44,945 nt of DNA from DASRAA01 sp036512955 (GTDB taxonomy: Bacteria > Acidobacteriota > Terriglobia > Terriglobales > Acidobacteriaceae). A program made the position numbers and the translations under genes. Below, in pieces: positions 1-7,720 of the stretch. How positions within the stretch are numbered: the first letter of the stretch is position 1; each line of letters begins with the position of its first letter. Under the pieces are notes generated by a model. The model was not told where the DNA came from, ran no database searches, and was given only the letters and a program-made list of their open reading frames with translations. The stretch is from the NCBI GenBank assembly GCA_036512955.1, contig DATBZX010000066.1, forward strand, positions 1 through 44,945, read 5' to 3'.

Positions 1-2
1 TC

Positions 3-200
3 GTCACTCTGGCTTGGGACAACTTCGTCCGCTACCAACCAGAGGAAGTGTCCGAAGCGATGCGGAAGGCCGGATTTCGAGGGTTGCGCGTGACCCATGA
101 GAACCCCTGGCGAATACCTGACAATCTGGTGTTGATTGGGGAACGTAAAAAGCGAGCGCCGCGGCAACAAGGCCGCAAAGCAGCGGCAGTCGCGAGCTAA
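3..200 (+). CDS. 3' end of an unidentified gene
   Basis: A reading frame is open from the window edge to a TAA at 198-200, giving the last 65 residues of a protein. The visible part reads as a compact fold end with a motif RIPDNLVLIGERKK, followed by a basic, Ala-rich tail. An end of the type 'PDNLVLIG' is common in class I SAM-dependent methyltransferases, so that is a guess for the family, but no catalytic motif is in view. It is not TolA, TolR or TonB, which would be the expected upstream neighbours of tolB. It is separated from tolB by about 300 bp of repeat-bearing DNA. Confidence 0.55.
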   Translation, partial: VTLAWDNFVRYQPEEVSEAMRKAGFRGLRVTHENPWRIPDNLVLIGERKKRAPRQQGRKAAAVAS

Positions 201-482
201 TTGCCGGGTGCACCACCCTTGTCGCGCAGCGACAGAGCCTGCCCCTTCGGCTGCGCTCAGGGCAGGCTCTGAGCAAAGTCGAACGAGTGGGCTGTGCAGA
301 CCGGGGAGATCAATTGAGCCAGAACCCACGACAATCCAGTCCCGTCTCGCGGGACGACAGAGCTTAGCCCAGCGCTAAGTCCTGGGTCAGGCGGGAGAGA
401 AATTCGAGTCCCGTAGGGGCGGCAGAGGTTCTTACGCACTCTTTTTCCCTCTTAAACGAACTCTGATCGCACGGCACTGGGG
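201..482. repeat. Intergenic region with palindromic repeat
   Basis: This stretch before tolB has no convincing gene. It contains a perfect 11-bp inverted repeat (234-244 with 260-270, 15-nt loop), followed by CTGAGCAAAGTCGAACGA, which resembles part of the repeat family at 15081-15126 and 40118-40171. Around 340-430 are further short GC-rich inverted motifs (TCTCGCGGGA, CCCGTAGGGG). It probably ends the upstream transcript and is repeat debris. Confidence 0.55.
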
Positions 483-488
483 TATTCT
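483..488 (+). promoter_or_regulatory. Putative -10 box of tolB
   Basis: TATTCT lies 10 nt before the ATG of tolB, and there is no Shine-Dalgarno between them. A start 6-8 nt after the box would leave a leader of only a few bases. No clear -35 box is visible. Confidence 0.35.
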
Positions 489-498
489 GGACTTAAGA

Positions 499-1830
499 AT
501 GAAACGACTCTCGGCAATCTTCCTCTCGCTCTTCTTCGCTACCGCCGCATTCGGCGCTCCCCCTCAAGATTGGATTCGCACCGGTACCGGCCTCGGAGTC
601 GAGAAGATTCGCCTCGCCGTACCTGACTTCAAACCTGCGGCCAACGATCCTGAGTCCAAGAAACTGGCGACGACCTTTAGCACGACGCTTTGGAACGATC
701 TGCAGGCCGCCGGAATTTTCGACATGGTCTCGGCGAGTTTCTACCCGCTTTCCGCTCCAGGCACGCCGCAGGACGTGAAACTCGCGGAGTGGGACGCCCC
801 GCCGCCCAATGCCAACATGCTCGCTTTCGGCAACGCAGGCGTGCAGGGTGGATCGTTGGCGGTGCAAGGCTGGTTATTCGACGTCAAGAACGCGCAGTCG
901 CCACAGGTACTTGGCAAGCAGTACCGCGAGACGGCGACCGAAGACAACGCCCGCCTCGTCGCTCACCGCTTCGCCGATGAAATCATCTTCCGTCTCGGTG
1001 GAGGCATCCAAGGAATTGCGGAAAGCAAGATTTACTTCGTCAGCAGCCGCGGCGGCTCCAAAGAAATCTGGCAAATGGATTACGACGGCGCCAACCAGAA
1101 ACAACTCACCCATCTCGGTACCATCGCCCTGTCCCCGCATCCGTCGCCGGATGGTTCGCGCATTGCGTACGCTGGCGTGTCGAATGCCGAGTGGCAAATC
1201 CTGATGTATTCGCTGGAACTGAATCGGCCGGTGAATTTCACTCGCTTTGGGGGCACCAACCTCTCGCCCGCGTGGTCGTCGGATGGCAAGTCGCTGGCGT
1301 TTTCCTCGTCCCGCTCAGGCGACTCAGAAATTTACGTTGTCGATGTTTCCGGCGGCGAAGTCAGGCGGTTGACCAACACCAAGGGGCCCGACGTCTCGCC
1401 TACATGGAATCCCAAGACGAACGCCCAGATCGCGTGGGTCAGCGGACGCACCGGTTTACCGCAGATTTACACCATGGCATCGGACGGGACCAATGTCGCT
1501 CGCATGACCGACCAGGGTTATGCGGTTTCACCCTCGTGGTCGCCCAACGGACAGTTCCTGGCCTTCGCCTGGGTGCGCCATTATGGACCGGGTGCGCCCG
1601 GCGCCAGCGACATTTATGTAATGGATGTAGCCTCCAAACAGTGGGTACAACTCACCCACGACGGCGGACGCAATGATTTTCCGTCCTGGTCGCCTGATGG
1701 CCGGCATGTCGTGTTCCAGTCGAACCGCAGCGGCAAGACTCAAATTTGGAGCATGCTGGCGGATGGCAGCCAGGCGCGTCAATTGACGACGGGCGGCGAC
1801 AATTCGCAGCCTAACTGGAGTTTCAAATAG
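499..1830 (+). CDS. tolB: Tol-Pal system protein TolB
   Basis: TolB is the periplasmic beta-propeller of the Tol-Pal complex, which docks on the lipoprotein Pal and helps constrict the outer membrane at division. The 443-residue protein is of normal length for the family. It starts with a signal peptide (about residues 1-19, ending AAFGA), then an N-terminal TolB_N domain (about 25-165), then WD40-like/PD40 repeats (about 175-440) recognisable by the recurring SPxWSPDGxxxAF pattern and the DIYVMD / QIWSM strands. pal follows 91 bp downstream and cpoB next, the canonical order. The tolQRA genes are not upstream. The ATG is chosen because it directly precedes the signal peptide. No good Shine-Dalgarno is present, only a -10-like box close by. 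Confidence 0.95.
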   Translation: MKRLSAIFLSLFFATAAFGAPPQDWIRTGTGLGVEKIRLAVPDFKPAANDPESKKLATTFSTTLWNDLQAAGIFDMVSASFYPLSAPGTPQDVKLAEWDAPPPNANMLAFGNAGVQGGSLAVQGWLFDVKNAQSPQVLGKQYRETATEDNARLVAHRFADEIIFRLGGGIQGIAESKIYFVSSRGGSKEIWQMDYDGANQKQLTHLGTIALSPHPSPDGSRIAYAGVSNAEWQILMYSLELNRPVNFTRFGGTNLSPAWSSDGKSLAFSSSRSGDSEIYVVDVSGGEVRRLTNTKGPDVSPTWNPKTNAQIAWVSGRTGLPQIYTMASDGTNVARMTDQGYAVSPSWSPNGQFLAFAWVRHYGPGAPGASDIYVMDVASKQWVQLTHDGGRNDFPSWSPDGRHVVFQSNRSGKTQIWSMLADGSQARQLTTGGDNSQPNWSFK

Positions 1831-1921
1831 ATTACTTCGCAGACATAGCGAACGAGCGGAAGGAGCACACTCCGCCCTGCACCGGAACCGAAGCGAGTGC
1901 TCTCGCGATGGAGGAAGCAAG

Positions 1922-2668
1922 TTGAAATTACGACGGATTCAGTGGATCCAGGTTGTCCTTGCGCTGGCTGTAATCATGGCCGTGGCTGGTTGCGCCAAGA
2001 AGAAAGTGGCTCCGCCAACGCCGGTTCCGCCACCACCGCCACCGGCGCCCACCGCCATGCTGACTGCGAATCCCAATACCATCTCCGCAGGCCAAGCCTC
2101 GACGTTGACGTGGACGACTGACTTTGCCAGCAGCGTCACCATCGACGGCATCGGCAAGGTTGACCCCAGCGGATCGATGAAGGTCACGCCCAGCGAATCG
2201 ACTACCTACCGCCTGGTCGCAAAAAATGACACCGGAACCAAGGAAGCCACGGCGCGCATCACGCTAACGCCCGCCGCGGCCCCACCCCCGACCAGCAGCT
2301 CGACGGGCGACGAAAGCAATGCACGGCTGTTCTCGCAGAACGTGAAAGACATTTTCTTCGCCTACGACAGCTATGACATGACGCCGCAAGACGAGGCGGT
2401 CATCCGGGCTGACGCCAGCTTCCTGCAGCAGCATCCCAACTTGAGTTTCATCGTTGAGGGCCACTGCGACGAACGCGGATCCATCGAATACAACCTGGCG
2501 TTGGGCGAAAACCGCGCCCAGGCGGCTAAGCAGGCGCTCGTGCAGGCAGGTGTTTCGGCGACCCGCATGCGCACCATCAGCTATGGCAAGGAGAAACCGG
2601 TCTGCACCGAGAGCACCGAGGCGTGCTGGCAGCAAAATCGCCGCGCCCACTTCGCGTATTCGAAGTAA
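1922..2668 (+). CDS. pal: Peptidoglycan-associated lipoprotein Pal
   Basis: Pal anchors the outer membrane to peptidoglycan and binds TolB. The start is TTG at 1922, preceded by GGAGGAAG at good spacing. The 248-residue product has a lipoprotein signal with the lipobox VAGC, so Cys24 would be acylated, then a proline-rich tether (about 31-43). An extra Ig-like domain (about 45-115) follows, of the 'NPxTISAGQASTLTW ... ESTTYRLVA' type. The C-terminal OmpA-like domain (about 130-248) carries the peptidoglycan-binding signature GHCDERGSIEYNLALGENRA. The usual Pal (E. coli, 173 residues) lacks the Ig-like insert, so this one reaches further into the periplasm. It lies between tolB and cpoB and is probably co-transcribed with tolB. 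Confidence 0.93.
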   Translation: MKLRRIQWIQVVLALAVIMAVAGCAKKKVAPPTPVPPPPPPAPTAMLTANPNTISAGQASTLTWTTDFASSVTIDGIGKVDPSGSMKVTPSESTTYRLVAKNDTGTKEATARITLTPAAAPPPTSSSTGDESNARLFSQNVKDIFFAYDSYDMTPQDEAVIRADASFLQQHPNLSFIVEGHCDERGSIEYNLALGENRAQAAKQALVQAGVSATRMRTISYGKEKPVCTESTEACWQQNRRAHFAYSK

Positions 2669-2680
2669 CGTCAACTCGGC

Positions 2681-2762
2681 CCGCGTAACGGCGGCTGCGT
2701 TGTTAGCCCGGGGCGCAAGCCCCGGGTACATTAGCGAAGCGTGGTCCGCGCCGCGTAGCGGC
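2681..2762 (+). repeat. Triple-hairpin intergenic element, copy 1
   Basis: Between pal and cpoB lie three palindromes: CCGCGTAACGG (2681-2691), a perfect 8-bp stem CCCGGGGC/GCCCCGGG with a GCAA loop (2708-2727), and CCGCGTAGCGG (2752-2762). The same order and nearly the same spacings recur on the minus strand at 23533-23612. The left part (2685-2710) also matches 15184-15209 with two mismatches. The central hairpin may attenuate or end the pal transcript. Confidence 0.75.
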
Positions 2763-2851
2763 GAGACAGGAAGCAATACACCACCCTGTTGACCTTCGCG
2801 ATTTACGATAGTCTTTGCATTACGGCAGTTCTTCAACCAGGAACCATATCT

Positions 2852-3742
2852 ATGCGAGTTCGAAATACCGTTTCCGCACTGGCCGTCTTGGCCATGCTTT
2901 TCACGAACGTCAACCCCGCCTTTGGCGTGAGCAAGGAAATCATCCAGCTACAGACCCAGGTGCAGACGCTCTCCGACCAAGTGGCGCGCATGCAACAGTC
3001 CATCGATGAGCGCCTGGGAGTCATGCGCAACCTCGTCGAGCAAAGCGCCGACAGCGTCAACAAGATGAGTGTGGCCGTCACCGACCTGCAGCAGAAATCG
3101 CAGGCCCAGTCCGCCGACACCAACAGTAAGCTGGAACAGGTCTCGGGCCAGATCCAGTCGCTGCATGACACCGTCGACGAACTGAAAGCGCGGCTGGCCA
3201 AAATCACAAAACAACTCGACGACATCCAGCAGGGCGGTCAAAACCTCGCAGCGGGACAACCGGCCATGGCTGCCACTCCGGGCGCGATGGCTGCGCCTGC
3301 AGGAAATCAGCCTTCAGCGCCGGCGGCCCCTCCCCCGGACGCGCTATACAACAATGCGCTCCGCGACTACAACGCCGGCAAGTATGAACTTTCGTCGCAG
3401 GAGTTCGGCGACTATTTGAAGTACTACGGAACTACCGATCTCGCAGGCAACGCTCAGTTCTATCTAGCCGACATCGAGTATCGGCAGGGCAACTTCGATG
3501 CAGCCGTCAAAGATTACGACAAGGTGTTGGAACAGTACCCCGGTGGAAGTAAGGCCGCGGCTGCCCAACTGAAGAAGGGCTATGCACTTCTCGAGCTTGG
3601 CCAGCGCGAGGCCGGAGTGCGTGAGTTAAACAGCCTGATCGCCCGCTATCCGCGGTCCATCGAAGCCTCACAGGCACGCGACCGATTGAAGCGCCTCGGT
3701 GTCACCACGGCGACTCCGCCACCGGCAAAGAAACCGCACTAG
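2852..3742 (+). CDS. cpoB: Cell division coordinator CpoB/YbgF-like TPR protein
   Basis: CpoB is a periplasmic protein that links Tol-Pal constriction with peptidoglycan synthesis. This 296-residue version has a signal peptide (about 1-25, ending NPAFG), a long coiled coil (about 28-127; in E. coli this mediates trimerisation), an Ala/Pro-rich linker (about 130-162), and a C-terminal TPR block (about 163-285) with repeats such as ALYNNALRDYNAGKYELS and AQFYLADIEYRQGNFDAA. The ATG at 2852 is preferred over a TTG at 2789 because it begins the signal peptide and follows CCAGGAAC. The position after tolB and pal is standard. Confidence 0.88.
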   Translation: MRVRNTVSALAVLAMLFTNVNPAFGVSKEIIQLQTQVQTLSDQVARMQQSIDERLGVMRNLVEQSADSVNKMSVAVTDLQQKSQAQSADTNSKLEQVSGQIQSLHDTVDELKARLAKITKQLDDIQQGGQNLAAGQPAMAATPGAMAAPAGNQPSAPAAPPPDALYNNALRDYNAGKYELSSQEFGDYLKYYGTTDLAGNAQFYLADIEYRQGNFDAAVKDYDKVLEQYPGGSKAAAAQLKKGYALLELGQREAGVRELNSLIARYPRSIEASQARDRLKRLGVTTATPPPAKKPH

Positions 3743-3824
3743 TTGGGGCGGTTACCCGCTGACAGCGGCTGGGCTACTGGGCTACACTGCGTAATCACAT
3801 GTTGATCTGAGCTTCGCCGTCGCT

Positions 3825-3913
3825 TTGAAGGGGCACGACTTCGGTCGCGCCGGACAGCCAATTTATTATCTTTGTCATCCCCCGCGGACTTCAGTCCGCG
3901 GGGGGTCTGCTTT
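3825..3913. repeat. Two-hairpin element and likely bidirectional terminator, copy 1
   Basis: The element lies between the convergent cpoB and MFS genes. It has an imperfect hairpin GGCACGAC-TTCG-GTCGCGCC (3832-3851), an AT-rich spacer ending TTTGTCATC, and a perfect 12-bp hairpin CCCCCGCGGACT-TC-AGTCCGCGGGGG (3879-3904), followed by GTCTGCTTTTTC. A second copy in the opposite orientation is at 19575-19664, again between convergent genes. The T-run after the strong stem fits a rho-independent terminator for cpoB. Confidence 0.75.
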
Positions 3914-3959
3914 TTCTCTGGTGTAGGCAATCATCTACCGCGACACCATTGCTCCCGCC

Positions 3960-5342
3960 CTACGACAATCCCCGGCTGGTCATCTCTTCCGCCGGCGATC
4001 CGCCCGTCATGCCTTGCGCCAGAATCAACTCACGCGCTTGTCCACGGATATTCGGCAGGTGCATGCCAAACGCAATCGCGCCTGCGATACACGCCACTCC
4101 TCCGAGGGCGACTGTCCACGGTGCGCCGATGCGATGCGCGACGGCTCCCGCAAAGAACGCTCCAAACGGAGCCATACCCATGAACATCATCGAATAGACT
4201 GCGATCACGCGTCCCCGCAGTTGGTCGGGCGACATCGATTGCACCATCGTGTTCGACGATGCCATCTGCACCATCATGGTGAAGCCCACCGGCACCAGCA
4301 AAATAACCGAGAGCCAGAAAATATGTGAGAACGAAAACAGGATCAGGCTCACGCCGAAGCCGCCCGCGCAAATCGCGATCACCCGCCCCAGTCCCTTCAC
4401 GCCTACCTTTGCCGCCAGACTGAGCGCGCCGAGCAGCGCTCCAACTCCAGTTGCGCCCATCAAGATTCCGAGTTCCCGCGCGCCACCATGCAAAATCTGG
4501 TGCGCGAACACCGGCATCAGCACCGAATACGGCATTCCCACTAGGCTCACCAGTCCCAGTAAGAGCAAGATTACCCGAATCGGCGCCGCATCCCGCACGA
4601 AGCGAAATCCTTCCAGAATATTTTCGATCGGCGAGCCCGCATGGGTGAGGTTCGCTGGATGCTCGATCCGCATCATCAGGAGGCCGACGATGACCGCAGC
4701 GTAGCTCACGGCGTTGACGAAAAAGCACCATCCTTCGCCAACCCACGCCACCAGTATGCCCGCGATTGCGGGGCCAAGAATGCGCGCGCCGTTGAACATC
4801 GATGAGTTCAGCGCGATTGCGTTCATCAGGTCTTCCCTGCCCACCATGTCGATGAGAAATGCTTGCCGCGCCGGGATATCGAACGCGTTCACCACACCGA
4901 GCCCGGACGCCAGTACGACGATTTCCCAGACATGGATGCGATTGGTCAGCGTGAGAATCGCCAGGATGAACGCCAATATCATTGAACTGATTTGGGTCGC
5001 GATCACCACTCGGTGGCGATTGACACGATCGGCCACGATTCCGCCAATTGGCGCCACCAGGAACACCGGAATCTGGCTGGCAAAACCAACCGTCCCCAGC
5101 AACAGTGTCGATCCCGTGATCCGGTACACCAGCCACGACTGCGCGACGGTTTGCATCCACGTCCCAACCAGCGAGATCAGCTGGCCCGCAAAGAACAACT
5201 GGAAGTTGCGATGCCGCAAGGCACGCACCGCCGTCGCCACTCTCGAGCGCGGCGACGCGGGTATAGCGAAATCCTTCTTTTCCTCCTCCAGTTCGGAGTA
5301 AATCTTCTTCAACTGCGCGGCCGGAATGTCCGATTCAGCCAT
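3960..5342 (-). CDS. MFS transporter (EntS/MFS_3-like exporter)
   Basis: This 460-residue protein is a major facilitator with about 12 membrane segments, beginning near residue 45 (NFQLFFAGQLISLVGTWMQT). That opening, and the loop GGIVADRVNRHR after helix 2 (the MFS motif A position, GxxxDRxxRR), are typical of the MFS_3 / enterobactin-exporter-like group. A second motif-A-like loop, SPDQLRGRVIAVYS, lies in the C-terminal half. The substrate cannot be read from sequence. The cytoplasmic N-terminus is charged (EEEKKDF). It is divergent from ppx and convergent with cpoB. No Shine-Dalgarno precedes the ATG; the region upstream is AT-rich (AATAAATAT). Confidence 0.85.
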   Translation of the reverse strand: MAESDIPAAQLKKIYSELEEEKKDFAIPASPRSRVATAVRALRHRNFQLFFAGQLISLVGTWMQTVAQSWLVYRITGSTLLLGTVGFASQIPVFLVAPIGGIVADRVNRHRVVIATQISSMILAFILAILTLTNRIHVWEIVVLASGLGVVNAFDIPARQAFLIDMVGREDLMNAIALNSSMFNGARILGPAIAGILVAWVGEGWCFFVNAVSYAAVIVGLLMMRIEHPANLTHAGSPIENILEGFRFVRDAAPIRVILLLLGLVSLVGMPYSVLMPVFAHQILHGGARELGILMGATGVGALLGALSLAAKVGVKGLGRVIAICAGGFGVSLILFSFSHIFWLSVILLVPVGFTMMVQMASSNTMVQSMSPDQLRGRVIAVYSMMFMGMAPFGAFFAGAVAHRIGAPWTVALGGVACIAGAIAFGMHLPNIRGQARELILAQGMTGGSPAEEMTSRGLS

Positions 5343-5527
5343 ATATTTATTGGATGCGCTAGCGCGACTGACTGCTTCCTAGCAGACAATGGTCCAGCAA
5401 CAACGCCATGCTTTAAGCATACGGCAATGCGTGAATGCCAAGTTGGTTGCTATCCGCCCGCGAGGCAGCTATGGTGCTAACGGCTGCGTTTGCAAAGATA
5501 ATCACTGCGCATCCGACACCTCGACCC

Positions 5528-7063
5528 ATGCCCACATTCGCTGCAGTTGATATCGGTTCCAACTCAGTCCGCCTGAAGATCGCCAAGGTGGTGCGCGGGC
5601 GATTGCAGACCCTTCACGAGGACCGCGAGGTAACACGCCTGGGCGAAAGCGTCTTCGCCAATGGCGCTCTTGATCCGGAAGTCATGGCCCTCACCATTCG
5701 GGTTCTGAAGCGATTTCACCGCGCGGTACAAACCTTCGCCGCCGACCGCGTTCGTGTTGTCGCCACCGCCGCCCTGCGCGACTCGCGCAACAGTCGTGCG
5801 TTTCTCGACTGGGTACGTTCCGCAACCGGCTGGAAGACCGAGATCATTACCGGCCTCGAGGAAGGACGCCTCATTCACCTCGGCATCCTGTCCAACTCCC
5901 GCATTGCCAACAAGCGCGCCTTGTTGATCGACCTCGGCGGTGGCAGTTGTGAACTCACAATTACGGTGTTGGGTCACATTGAGGACATGGTCAGTCTGCC
6001 CATCGGTGCGGTTCGCCTGACTCAGACTTTCCTGCACCACGATCCGCCGAAGAAGAACGAGCTCGAGCAGATGCGCGGCTTCGTGCAGCGCGAAATCTCG
6101 CGCATTCAAAAACGTATTCGCGGAGCGAAGGTGCAGACTGCCATCGCTACCTCGGGAACTCCCGCCGCGTTGTCTGGTCTCTACGAGGCCAAGGCGGGCG
6201 GCTATGACGAGTCCAAGCCCCAAACGGTGCCTCATCCCGGTGTCTCGAAGATCCTCAAGGAGTTGTCCAAGCGCAACTTGGACGAACGGCGGGCGCTTCC
6301 CGGCATCGGACCGCGCCGTGCCGAGATCATCATCGCCGGCGCCATGGTCTTCGCCGAACTGATGGACATGTGCGCGCTGCGCAGCTTCCACTACCTTCCG
6401 CTTGGCTTGCGCGACGGACTACTGGCGCAGATGTTGGCCGACTACGGCGACAGCTCAGCCATGAAAGAACGCGTCGAATCCGAGCGCCACGATGCGCTGC
6501 TCACGGTAGCCAGGCACTACGAGGCTGACCTCGCATTTGCGCAGCGAATTCGTGACCTCACCATGCAGCTGTGTCGGCGGCTGCAATCCGTGCATCGCCT
6601 GCCGCCGCAATATACCGACTGGCTCGAAGCCGCGGCCATGCTTCACGAGGTGGGCGCCTACATTAATCGCTCCGGACGCCGCCGCCATACCCACTACATC
6701 ATTGCTCAGTCCGAACTCTTCGGTTACACACCGGTGCAACGCCGCATCATTGCTGCCATCGCGCGCTACGTCGGCAATTCCCTGCCCGCTGCAGGCGACA
6801 CGGTCATGCAAATGGTTCCCCGTGCCGATCAGGTGGAAGTTCCGAAGGCTGTCGCGTTGTTGCGGTTGGCGCGCGCGCTCGACCAGGGACGCCGCGGCGC
6901 AGTGCGAGAGTTGCACGTCCGCGTTCATCAGGACGGCCCTGTGCGCCTCGGCCTCACCCCAGCCACTACGGAAGGCGTTGAATTGGAGCTTTGGGCTGTG
7001 GAACAAGAACGGGCTTACTTCAAGGCACTCTTCGGACGTGACCTCTTCGCCGAACTACGCTGA
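5528..7063 (+). CDS. ppx: Exopolyphosphatase / pppGpp phosphohydrolase (Ppx/GppA)
   Basis: The 511-residue product matches Ppx/GppA in length and order: an actin-like ATPase fold (about 1-300) and a C-terminal HD-type helical domain (about 315-500). Visible motifs are AAVDIGSNSVRL (phosphate-1 loop), VVATAALRDSRN, the catalytic-region ITGLEEGRLIHLG, and the glycine loop LIDLGGGSCEL. The HD domain has LHEVGAYINRSGRRRHTHYI. Such enzymes remove terminal phosphate from polyphosphate or hydrolyse pppGpp; which one is not decidable here. The ATG at 5528 starts the conserved fold but has no Shine-Dalgarno; an in-frame ATG at 5471 follows GAGG and would add 19 residues. GATAAT at 5497-5502 could be a -10 box. 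The 3' end overlaps sixA by 49 bp tail to tail. Confidence 0.9.
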   Translation: MPTFAAVDIGSNSVRLKIAKVVRGRLQTLHEDREVTRLGESVFANGALDPEVMALTIRVLKRFHRAVQTFAADRVRVVATAALRDSRNSRAFLDWVRSATGWKTEIITGLEEGRLIHLGILSNSRIANKRALLIDLGGGSCELTITVLGHIEDMVSLPIGAVRLTQTFLHHDPPKKNELEQMRGFVQREISRIQKRIRGAKVQTAIATSGTPAALSGLYEAKAGGYDESKPQTVPHPGVSKILKELSKRNLDERRALPGIGPRRAEIIIAGAMVFAELMDMCALRSFHYLPLGLRDGLLAQMLADYGDSSAMKERVESERHDALLTVARHYEADLAFAQRIRDLTMQLCRRLQSVHRLPPQYTDWLEAAAMLHEVGAYINRSGRRRHTHYIIAQSELFGYTPVQRRIIAAIARYVGNSLPAAGDTVMQMVPRADQVEVPKAVALLRLARALDQGRRGAVRELHVRVHQDGPVRLGLTPATTEGVELELWAVEQERAYFKALFGRDLFAELR

Positions 7064-7551
7064 ATCTTCTGCACGACTTTGGGAGGCATGCACCACTTCA
7101 GCACGGCCTGTCGGCGGAGATCTTTCTCCACTTTCGCGACTCCGCCTTTCTTCATCTCGATCGCCGCCAGCGGCCCTCCGCCGGAGAGCACCTTGTTCAC
7201 GAACTCCGTCATGCTGGGATCGTGTCCCACCACCATGATCGAGGGCTTGTCCTTATGGCGGTTCAGTAGGGCCTTGAATTTTTCGAATGTCGCCTCTGGC
7301 CGCAGAGCGTCATCGAGTACCAGCTTTTCCTCATGTCCCAGCTCCTGAGAAACGATTGCCGCAGTCTGCATCGCCCGTATGAGCGGGCTGGATATGATGA
7401 CGTTTACGGTCACGCCAATCGCCGCCAGAGCACGTCCCACATCGTGGGACTGTTCCTCTCCAATTTTGTCGATCGGGCGCTTTTCGTCCTTCACCGCGTC
7501 GCTGAAGTGCTTCTGCCCTGCGTTGGCGTGCCTGAGGAAATAGATGACCAT
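7015..7551 (-). CDS. sixA: Phosphohistidine phosphatase SixA
   Basis: A 178-residue histidine phosphatase of the SixA branch, which removes phosphate from phosphohistidine on signalling proteins such as the HPt domains of hybrid kinases. Key residues are visible: the RHA motif (Arg7, His8) near the start, Arg59 in SSPLIRAMQTA, the acid region ALRPEA, and the second histidine in VVGHDPSM (His110). The protein is a little longer than E. coli SixA because of a basic tail rich in Lys/Arg/Ser, and this tail is encoded in the 49-bp antisense overlap with the end of ppx. Tail-to-tail pairing with ppx hints at a shared phosphate-metabolism context. Confidence 0.88.
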   Translation of the reverse strand: MVIYFLRHANAGQKHFSDAVKDEKRPIDKIGEEQSHDVGRALAAIGVTVNVIISSPLIRAMQTAAIVSQELGHEEKLVLDDALRPEATFEKFKALLNRHKDKPSIMVVGHDPSMTEFVNKVLSGGGPLAAIEMKKGGVAKVEKDLRRQAVLKWCMPPKVVQKIQRSSAKRSRPKSALK

Positions 7552-7720
7552 TCTTGTATTTTGCCCTAAAAATCCCGTTAGATACTATTTTCGGGACGTT
7601 CCCGCATCTCTGAGGTAATTCTAATTCCCTCACGCACACGATTTGTGATATGCACCGCAGTCTCCTGAGTCCAGTGCGATCTCGACTAAGACATCGTCCC
7701 TGTCCGCCGATGAGACCTAT

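Noticed and set aside
370..420. tRNA-like string TTCGAGTCCCGTAGGGG
   Set aside because: It resembles a T-arm, but no acceptor, D or anticodon arms can be folded around it.
4030..5160. A 376-codon frame on the same strand as the MFS gene but in another frame
   Set aside because: Gly/Arg/Asp-rich shadow of the transporter; no membrane or domain pattern.
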